DNA of 64,000 nucleotides, from NCBI RefSeq assembly GCF_001548095.1, contig NZ_AP014815.1, positions 2,169,656 to 2,233,655 on the forward strand, written 5' to 3'. Of the stretch, positions 54,395 through 61,800 are shown piece by piece (positions within the stretch are counted from its first letter, which is position 1; every line of letters starts with the position of its first letter). The translations under genes and the position numbers were made by a program. The notes beneath the pieces are model-generated. The model ran no database searches and had not been told where the DNA came from. It was given only the letters and a program-made list of their open reading frames with translations. The stretch comes from Geminocystis sp. NIES-3708 (lineage in GTDB: Bacteria; Cyanobacteriota; Cyanobacteriia; Cyanobacteriales; Cyanobacteriaceae).

Positions 54395-55552
54395 TTATAA
54401 GGGGGGTACTTCAAAATCAAGGTTATCAGCGAGATAGTGTTTGTATAGGGTTTGGGGGCTGTTACCCATTATTGTACTGACGGTCTTAATGTCTGAGGTT
54501 TTTCTGAGGATAAGTGAACCAAAGCAGTGTCGGCAGTCATAAAAAGGTAGATAAAAAGGTAGCTGATTGTTTGCTACTAATTCATCAATAGCTGGTTTCC
54601 ATATTCTACGACTCAGGTTATCAGTATTTATGTATAAACCTTGAGGGCTTGGGAATAACAGATTTAGGGGGTTATGAGGGGGATTTGTAATGTTATTGAT
54701 TAATTCCTGTAAGTCTAGGTTACAAGGGAATAGTCTTGAGTGTTTACCGTTTTTTAGTCCTTCTTTTAGCTGTCCTCTGACATATCTTTTGTTGAATAGT
54801 ATATAAGTTCTATTATCCTTTTTAATTATGTCTGTGGTGGTCAGAGCTATTGCTTCTGAGGGTCTGCATCCTGTAAGGAATCTGAACTCTATGAAGTCTC
54901 TGTAATATGATTCACTAAACTTTTGTAATATTATCTTTATTTCTTCACCACTATAGCTTTTTATTTCTTTACTGATTTTAGTGTTAAGGGTCTGGGATAA
55001 GGGGATGAGGGGGTTATAGCTTATTTTTTTCATGGCGATCGCTAAATTTATCCCTGTTATTAGAATACTCCAACTATTAGCTATGGTTTTGTCTGAATAT
55101 CCCCTGCCTTTGCTATGTGGTATTTCGTAGCGTAAGTAATTTAACCATAAATCAGCTTGATCAAGTTTTAATAGTTCATTAGGAGTTTTTTGTAACCATG
55201 TAGCTACCCTTTTTCTGATAATTTTCATTGAGGGGTCTGGATTATGTTTTATATTACAGTAATAGCTAAATATTTCCTGTAAGTTCCATTCTTTTTCAGG
55301 GGTTATTTCTTTGTGAGGAGAGATTACACTTTTTTTGATCTTATAATTATTTTTGTTGGTGTAAAGGTCATTTTTAATGTCTGTATCTATTGTGTAAGCT
55401 GTTTGATATGCCTTACTTAAATTCTCTGGGGTGTAGGGTAATCCAATGTTTATCTGTTGTCTTGTGCCAGAATATGTGTATCTTAACTGGATACTACCAT
55501 TATTATTTGCGATCGTAACTTTACAATTTTGTGGTTTAATAGAAGTTGTCAT
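54395..55552 (-). CDS. int: Tyrosine recombinase (integrase)
   Basis: 385 aa. The N-terminal ~50 residues form an arm-DNA-binding type domain (QLRYTYSGTRQQINIGLPY), the middle is the core-binding SAM-like domain, and the catalytic domain holds Arg230 (TGCRPSEA), Lys270 (KNGKHSR), Arg341 (YDCRH) and Tyr370 (TLYKHY). The first catalytic His is Tyr338 and the second is Asn364 (MGNSP), variants seen in some integrase families. It lies beside the right repeat and a TTTAAGCCA site overlaps its promoter region, which would allow autoregulation. Confidence 0.92.
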   Translation of the reverse strand: MTTSIKPQNCKVTIANNNGSIQLRYTYSGTRQQINIGLPYTPENLSKAYQTAYTIDTDIKNDLYTNKNNYKIKKSVISPHKEITPEKEWNLQEIFSYYCNIKHNPDPSMKIIRKRVATWLQKTPNELLKLDQADLWLNYLRYEIPHSKGRGYSDKTIANSWSILITGINLAIAMKKISYNPLIPLSQTLNTKISKEIKSYSGEEIKIILQKFSESYYRDFIEFRFLTGCRPSEAIALTTTDIIKKDNRTYILFNKRYVRGQLKEGLKNGKHSRLFPCNLDLQELINNITNPPHNPLNLLFPSPQGLYINTDNLSRRIWKPAIDELVANNQLPFYLPFYDCRHCFGSLILRKTSDIKTVSTIMGNSPQTLYKHYLADNLDFEVPPL

Positions 55553-55554
55553 AA

Positions 55555-55588
55555 TTTAAGCCAAAATTAAGGGTAAAAATGGCTTAAA
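55555..55588. promoter_or_regulatory. Right-end candidate integrase arm sites
   Basis: TTTAAGCCA at 55555-55563 and its inverse TGGCTTAAA at 55580-55588, between the integrase start and attR. They match the two left-end copies at 33833 and 33844. Confidence 0.6.
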
Positions 55589-55600
55589 AAGGCTATATAC

Positions 55601-56281
55601 TTACCATTTATCGAGGGAAATTTTTTGTTTTTCTTTGAGATTAAAAACATCAGGATTAACCAATTCAATTTTCCCTTCCTCAATACGCCAAACATTATCA
55701 GCAATATCAACTAAATCACTAGCATCATGAGTAACAATCAATAAAGTCCAATGTTGTTTTAATCTTGATAATAAATTAACTAATTGTTCTTTCATTAACC
55801 AGTCTAAACCAGCCGTTGGCTCATCTAATAATAAAATATTCGGCTGACGAATTAACTGCACAGCTAAAGATAATCGTCGCTGTTGTCCTCCACTAAGAGC
55901 ATGGGGCGGAGTATCATAATTAATATGATCTAATCCTACTTCCGTTAAAGCCTCCTTAACACGAATAGCACTTAACTCAGGATGACCTAATCTTAACTCT
56001 TCTAGGATATTTCTACCACAAAAGTGACGCTCAGGAAATTGAAACACGATACCGCTTAGTTGTTGTAATTCTTCTGATGTTAGTTCTTCAGTACCCCAAA
56101 GAATTTTACCACTGGTTTTTTCGGCTAATCCAGCTAAAATCTCTAACAATGTAGTCTTGCCTGATCCACTTGTTCCTACAATTAAACCAAGTTTTTGAGG
56201 TGCTAAGGTTAAGGTAATATCTTCAATAATAGGATGAGTAGTTGCCGTCGGATGATAAGTAACGTTTTTTAAGTAAAGCAT
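55601..56281 (-). CDS. CbiO/EcfA-like ABC transporter ATPase, target gene of the element
   Basis: 226 aa ABC ATPase. Walker A GTSGSGKTT, Q-loop FQFPERHF, signature LSGGQQRRLSLA, Walker B ILLLDEPTAGLDW and H-loop VTHD. The pattern FQFPERHFF is typical of cobalt/nickel/ECF-type ATPases. The first ~130 codons are chromosomal; part of the rest was brought in with the element, which replaced the ending KISFNKWNN by KISLDKW. The gene is therefore intact and probably active. Confidence 0.88.
   Translation of the reverse strand: MLYLKNVTYHPTATTHPIIEDITLTLAPQKLGLIVGTSGSGKTTLLEILAGLAEKTSGKILWGTEELTSEELQQLSGIVFQFPERHFCGRNILEELRLGHPELSAIRVKEALTEVGLDHINYDTPPHALSGGQQRRLSLAVQLIRQPNILLLDEPTAGLDWLMKEQLVNLLSRLKQHWTLLIVTHDASDLVDIADNVWRIEEGKIELVNPDVFNLKEKQKISLDKW
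55617..55890. repeat. attR: right copy of the 274-bp direct repeat
   Basis: Partner of 33514-33787 with a single difference (T at 55628). It lies wholly inside the intact ABC ATPase gene and ends at the codons for the GGQQRR signature. Confidence 0.93.
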
Positions 56282-56343
56282 AAGAAGTTTAAGTTAAAAT
56301 CGTAAACAAAGTAATTTGATTGTGGCTCAAAATCGTGATAAGT

Positions 56344-57318
56344 ATGAATTTTTATCTTCCTATTTTTAAAAATAAGGCTAATCAATATCAGCTTAATGTT
56401 AATCCGAAAATTTCTTATTCTTGGATAAAATTATCTACTACTGGTTTATTGTCAATATTTTCTCTTGTTCTTTTTTCTGGAGCTAGTTTCGCTGGTGATC
56501 CTTTTCGTACTACTAATGCTCGTGATATTTCTCCTCAAACAGAATCAGCTTTTAAAGCCTTATTTGAAGATGGCAATTATCCTCAAGCGAAACAGTATTT
56601 AAACACGTCTCAAAATTCTTCTAATAATGATCCTATGTTACCAGCATTAAGAGCTTCTCTTGCTTATACTGATCAGGATTGGAGTGCTATGGAAACTTAC
56701 ACGGCTGAAACTTTAAAAATTGCTAAAACCATCGCAAAACAAGATCCTCTTCGTAGTAACTTATACTTAGCAGTTGGTAACTTTTTAGATGGTGCTAATG
56801 AATATAGAAAGAGTGGTGCGATCGCAGCTTTAGGTAAATTACAATTAGTATTTGATTATTTTGACAAAGCAGAAAAAATTGATCAAAATGATCCTGAATT
56901 AAATTTAATTAAAGGTTATTTAAACTTAATGTTAGCAGTAAATTTACCTTTTTCTAGTCCTCAACAAGCCATTGATAATTTACAAACTTATGCTTCTCCT
57001 AAATACTTAGTTAATCGTGGTATTGCTTTAGCTTATAGAGATTTAAAAGACTACGATTTAGCTCTAACTTTTGTCAATAAAGCCATTGAAAGTACACCTT
57101 CAAATCCTGAATTATATTATCTTAAAGGACAAATTTTGAGACAAAAAGGACAAAAGGAAAATAATTTGCCATTATTAGAAGAAGCCGTGAAAAATTTTGA
57201 TATAGCGTTAGCTAAAGCTAATCAATTACCTCAAGAAGCAGTACAAAAACCCTTACAAAGAGAAAAACGTAAAACTCTGGAAAAAATATCTGAATTAGGC
57301 ACATCTTCTCGTAATTAA
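56344..57318 (+). CDS. TPR-containing secreted/lumenal protein
   Basis: 324 aa from the ATG at 56344; a TTG eight codons upstream is also in frame. A membrane/signal segment lies near residues 30-52 (LSTTGLLSIFSLVLFSGASFAG). The body carries helical TPR-like repeats (YLVNRGIALAYRDLKDYDLA, PSNPELYYLKGQILRQKG). It resembles the cyanobacterial Sll0314/Alr1548 family by its DPFRT start and the DGANEYRKSGAIAALGKLQL segment, but that assignment is from memory. Function unknown. Confidence 0.75.
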   Translation: MNFYLPIFKNKANQYQLNVNPKISYSWIKLSTTGLLSIFSLVLFSGASFAGDPFRTTNARDISPQTESAFKALFEDGNYPQAKQYLNTSQNSSNNDPMLPALRASLAYTDQDWSAMETYTAETLKIAKTIAKQDPLRSNLYLAVGNFLDGANEYRKSGAIAALGKLQLVFDYFDKAEKIDQNDPELNLIKGYLNLMLAVNLPFSSPQQAIDNLQTYASPKYLVNRGIALAYRDLKDYDLALTFVNKAIESTPSNPELYYLKGQILRQKGQKENNLPLLEEAVKNFDIALAKANQLPQEAVQKPLQREKRKTLEKISELGTSSRN

Positions 57319-57329
57319 TGATTGAGTAG

Positions 57330-57348
57330 GGGTGAATGCTATTCACCC
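57330..57348. repeat. Hairpin GGGTGAAT/ATTCACCC
   Basis: Same 8-bp inverted repeat with 3-nt loop as at 32952-32970, here between the convergent TPR and apt genes. Possibly a shared REP-like or terminator element. Confidence 0.65.
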
Positions 57349-57405
57349 ATAAAACCAAAAATTGATTTATTTTTTACCCATAAATATTGTTATTTATTAA
57401 ATTTT

Positions 57406-57927
57406 TTAACTATATTTAACCAATGTAATCATTGGTACATCAGGTAATTTTTTTCTACCTTGTAAACCTTCTAATTCCACAATAAAACCACAAGCAACAA
57501 TTTCACAACCGATTTGAGTTAATAAATCCGCCGTTGCCTTAGCTGTGCCACCTGTAGCAATTACATCATCTACAATCATTACTTTTGCCCCTTGAATAAA
57601 AGCGTCCTGATGGATTTCGAGAATATCTGTGCCATACTCTAAATCATATTCAATAGAAAATACTTCTGCTGGCAATTTACCTTTTTTCCGTGCAGGAACA
57701 AAACCAGCATCAAGATGATAGGCTAAAGCAGGAGCAAAAATAAACCCCCTAGATTCAATTCCCACAACATAATCAGGTAAAATATCTAGTTTTTCTGTTT
57801 CTACAGCTAAACTGTCAATAACATACTTTAAACCTTGAGGATTTCTGAGTAAAGTCGTTATATCCCGAAAAATAATACCGGGTTGAGGAAAATCATGTAT
57901 ATCACGAATAAGAGCTTTTAAATCCAT
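57406..57927 (-). CDS. apt: Adenine phosphoribosyltransferase
   Basis: 173 aa purine-salvage enzyme. It starts [18 protein letters not shown], a hallmark of APRT, has [24 protein letters not shown] and the PRPP-binding loop [16 protein letters not shown]. It converts adenine and PRPP to AMP. Confidence 0.96.
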   Translation of the reverse strand: MDLKALIRDIHDFPQPGIIFRDITTLLRNPQGLKYVIDSLAVETEKLDILPDYVVGIESRGFIFAPALAYHLDAGFVPARKKGKLPAEVFSIEYDLEYGTDILEIHQDAFIQGAKVMIVDDVIATGGTAKATADLLTQIGCEIVACGFIVELEGLQGRKKLPDVPMITLVKYS

Positions 57928-58050
57928 AATAATTAATATTTAAAAATAAATTTTGACCATAGAAGAATCTAGTTTTTTTGTTTCGACAATGAATTGTATA
58001 ATATAATGACTTTATTGAGTAAGGCAAAAGATAACTAACAAAAGTTATTG

Positions 58051-58094
58051 ATCAATTGTCAATTATCAATTATCAATTATTAATTATTAATTAC
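58051..58094. repeat. STRR heptamer array (ATCAATT/ATTAATT)
   Basis: About six tandem TCAATTA-type heptamers immediately before the DUF3038 gene. In-frame reading of the array adds a spurious N-terminus, so the start is set after it. Confidence 0.8.
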
Positions 58095-58100
58095 TGTCTG

Positions 58101-58760
58101 ATGACTCAATCTGCTTCTTTAATGTCTGACTCTAACCTTGAACTAATTACCGAAGATCAATCACAACTAGCAATTCTTCGTCAACTACCCGATTTTCCCT
58201 TGCCTAATACTAGCGGTATGATGAAGTTACAACAACATCTTGATCTATTACTATTAGCCCTAGAAGCTCTACAATTAGGGGGATCAGAATATATGTTAGC
58301 AACGGCGAAAGAGTTAGAATTAAATAATATTATCAAAAATCGTCTTAGTTTATGGCGTTTACGTTGTAGCAATCCTTGGCGCAAATGTTATACCAGAAAT
58401 TCATTGACTTTATCTCAAGCAAAAACATTAGTTTTAATAACTTGCGAAAGTGCCAAAAAATGTATAATCCCTATTCGTCAATTGTTAGTTTCTGTGCAAC
58501 AAATGAGAGATAAAGATATGCCTTTAGAAAATAATTTTCGCCTTTCAGAATATTTTTCAAGGTTTCATGCTCATTTTGCCAATCGTATGAATCCTCGTCG
58601 AGCAAAAGTATCGGTTTATTTATCTACCCCAGATGAATTAAATCAATTAGCATTATCTTTATTAGAAGAATTATTGTTTTGTACCGGTGTTAGAGGAAAA
58701 GAGAGATTTTGGATTAGTCTTTTTGATGGCGAAGTTAACGTTAAGTCGGAGATAGGATAA
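58101..58760 (+). CDS. DUF3038-family cyanobacterial protein
   Basis: 219 aa from the ATG at 58101 (MTQSASL). Features include LLALEALQLGGSEYMLATAKEL, IKNRLSLWRLRCSNPWRK and RLSEYFSRFHAHFANRMNP. The N-terminal 30 residues are variable and the rest is helical and basic. Found only in cyanobacteria as far as I know; function unknown. No membrane segment. Confidence 0.78.
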   Translation: MTQSASLMSDSNLELITEDQSQLAILRQLPDFPLPNTSGMMKLQQHLDLLLLALEALQLGGSEYMLATAKELELNNIIKNRLSLWRLRCSNPWRKCYTRNSLTLSQAKTLVLITCESAKKCIIPIRQLLVSVQQMRDKDMPLENNFRLSEYFSRFHAHFANRMNPRRAKVSVYLSTPDELNQLALSLLEELLFCTGVRGKERFWISLFDGEVNVKSEIG

Positions 58761-58867
58761 AACATTGTAGGGATAATTCATGAACTATCCCTACAAAAGT
58801 TAGGAGAAATACTTATAAATGATAAATAAATCTCTCAGTGGTTAATTGTTAATTACTAATTGTTTAA

Positions 58868-61800
58868 TTACAAAATTGTTTCAAAAGCAACTCCTTCTTC
58901 CACAAAGTTAAAATTGCTTTGTACTATACTTTGACGTTCTTCTTCACCTACGAAAATATAAGCTCCAGCCACAGTTTGAAAACGATAAACATCATTCCCT
59001 TGTTGTGCATTTGCACCGTAAGTATAAAATGCTAATCCTTCTTGAATAAAATTAGGATTATTTTTCAATATACTTTGACGCTCTTGCTCACCGACATATA
59101 AGTAAGCATTACCAATATCTTGATTGCGGAAACGATAAATAGGAATTAATTCGTCATTAGCTTCAAAAGATACTTTAAATGCTTCTCCTTCTTCTGTAAA
59201 GTTAAAACCACCTTGTAAGATAATTTGTTTTTCAGTTTCTCCCACATATAAATATCCTCCGGGGCTAGTTTGGAAGCGATAAATTTGATCATTTAATAAG
59301 GGATCAGTAGGATCGGTAGGATCGGTAGGATCGGTAGGATCGGTAGGATCGGTAGGATTAGTAGGATCGGTAGGATCAGTAGGATCAGTAGGATTAGTAG
59401 GATCAGTAGGATCAGTAGGATCGGTAGGATCGGTAGGATCAGTAGGATCAGTAGGATCAGTAGGATCAGTAGGATCAGTAGGATCAGTAGGATCAGTAGG
59501 ATCAGTAGGATCGGTAGGATCGGTCACTAAGTCTTCTACTAAAACAGTACGATCTCCGAACTGTAGTTGTTCGACATTGATTAAGGTATCGGTATTAGCA
59601 CCAACGGTGACAATATTATTTACAATACTAATAGGGAAATCAGCAAACGCACCATCATAAATTACGGTATCAAAACCTTCTTCCCCATCAATTCGATTAT
59701 CTACGCCGAGTAATGCTTTTCCAATAATTACATCATCTCCAGCACCCGCATTAACAATGTTATTTCCATCACCAGGATCAATCGTATCATTTCCTGAACC
59801 AGAGATGATAGTTTGATCTCCTTCTCCACCAATGATGTTCAAGTTGTTGGTGCGATCACTAAAATCAAAAGTACCACTAGCATTACCCAAATTTATCTCT
59901 TCTATTTCTGGATTGGGGTTGGGGTTAGGATTAGGGTTGGGATTAACTCCGTCGAAAATCGTATCATTACGGAAGTTTAAATTTTGAATCCTTGTATCTT
60001 CACTGATAGGGGTATCAGATTCGTTAAAGGCTTCATCAGCAGTAGGATGAAACTCAGCTAAATACTCTGCTAAGGCATCTTGCTCTCCTGCAATGGTCAA
60101 ATTAGAGTTATTGGGTAAGCCATCAGGGTTTAAGCTATCAAGTCTGATTACATTGTCAAAGTAGAAAGAAGGATAACCGTCTCCTCCAGTAGCCAAGAAG
60201 TCTAGAATCACCATTTTATAAATAGTATCAGCATCAACTACTAACTCCCCATCGATGATAATGGCTTCTTTTGTACCGTCTTCACGATTTAAAACAAGAT
60301 TTTGGATTCTTTCTCCTGCCACTGCAACACCTGTTGCTAATCCGTTACCATTACGGGTGAACTGAATAGCTGTATTATCAGGATCAAAACTAAAGCTAAA
60401 ACCACCGATTTGTCCGAATTGCCCAGGGGTTGTGCCTTCTCTCCATTGAGCGACAAAATGCTCTGCTAAGTCTTTGATGCCTTGAGCAGAAATATCGGCT
60501 ACGGAGAGTGTGTTGTCAAAACGCAGAGAATTTTCTATATCCAACTGAGAAATATCTCCTTCTTCTTTACCCACTGCTGGATTAGCTTGGGGAGGTAGTT
60601 GAATTAACTCGTTTGTGCCACCTTCAATGTAGGAAACACCGATTTGATCACGGATACCACCGCCATTTTTGACGGAAATATCAATGTCAAAGCCATATTG
60701 TTCGGCATACCAGAGGTTAGCATCGGCAGTTAAGTTACCGAGGTTAGTTTCTTCAGTTCTGACACTGCTACGCAATCCGTTAAGATAAACTTCAGTATTA
60801 CCGAAAATTGTGCCGTCTGAGGAATTGATAAATTCTCCTACATTATCGACAATTTCTACTATGTCAGGGTTAGCTAATTCTTTTACTTGTTCAAAAGTAG
60901 TGATTTCCTCTTCGTAAAGTCGATCGACACCCTCAATATCAGTGGCAAAAGTACCGCTATCATCACCAATTTCAAGGATTTGACCATTAGGATCAAATTC
61001 TACAATTAACTGCCCTAAATAACGATAATTAGCACCCGTATTGATTAAATAAACGTCATTACCATCAGCATCTTGGAAGACTTGAGGATAAGGTTGCAAT
61101 AACTCAGGGGGAGTTTGAATTTCGTCTTGACGGAGAGGATCATCTGTATTCGCCATAACACGATGAGAACCACCACCCATGATAATATCAACATCAGTGA
61201 GTTTAGTAGCTAAAGCCTGTTCAATTTCAAACTGTTGTAAGTGAGTCATCAAGATGATTTTATTGATACCTTGACTAACTAACTCATCCACAAAGGGTTG
61301 AATATTCTCTGCTAAAAGTTGGGCGTTAACCTCAATATCTCGACTGGTAGGATCGGTTAACATGGTGATACCACCGATATTAGCAATGGCAGGAAGATAA
61401 GGCACAACTGCACCAATTACCCCCACTTGCTCACCATTAACATCAATGACCACACTTTCCGTTAAACTATTGGGTAAAGGTGCTTCGCCAGATTCTACTA
61501 CTAAATTTTTCAAGTTAGAGCTATCGGTGGAATAGTCTAAATTAGTAGATAAGTAGGGGAATAATGCACCAAGATAACCCGTTTCAGGATCAATGCCTAC
61601 TCCTTGAATAGCTGGGTTACTGGCGATCGCATTATAGAAAGCAGAAGTTCCAGCGTCAAATTCATGATTACCGACGGCGGCGGCATCCCAACCTAAAGCG
61701 TTTTGAATTAAGATGTCTGCAATGCCTTGTTGTCCATAAATATCAAGACTAGCATTAAAGAAAGGTCCTGCGATGAATAAATCTCCCGAAGTGAGTTTCA

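Larger units (their letters stand above)
33788..55616. mobile_element. Integrated ~21.8-kb phage/plasmid-like element
   Basis: Bounded by the 274-bp direct repeat and carrying a tyrosine recombinase at the right end. Inside are a primase-helicase, SSB, an iteron-containing initiator, Gp157-like, SWIM, SLOG, RHH and HTH proteins and one giant tape-measure-like gene. No capsid, portal, large terminase, lysis or conjugation gene is recognised. HIP1 octamers are sparse (two seen by eye, at 50673 and 55035) compared with about a dozen in the 42 kb of flanking chromosome, which supports foreign origin. Exact end points depend on where in the repeat the crossover took place. Confidence 0.9.

Noticed and set aside
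54332-54400. 22-codon basic frame with an AGAGGGG site on the plus strand
   Set aside because: Too short to support, and it runs antisense into the end of the integrase gene.
59301-59524. Possible CRISPR-like repeat array
   Set aside because: 9-bp units without spacers that encode an in-frame DPT linker.
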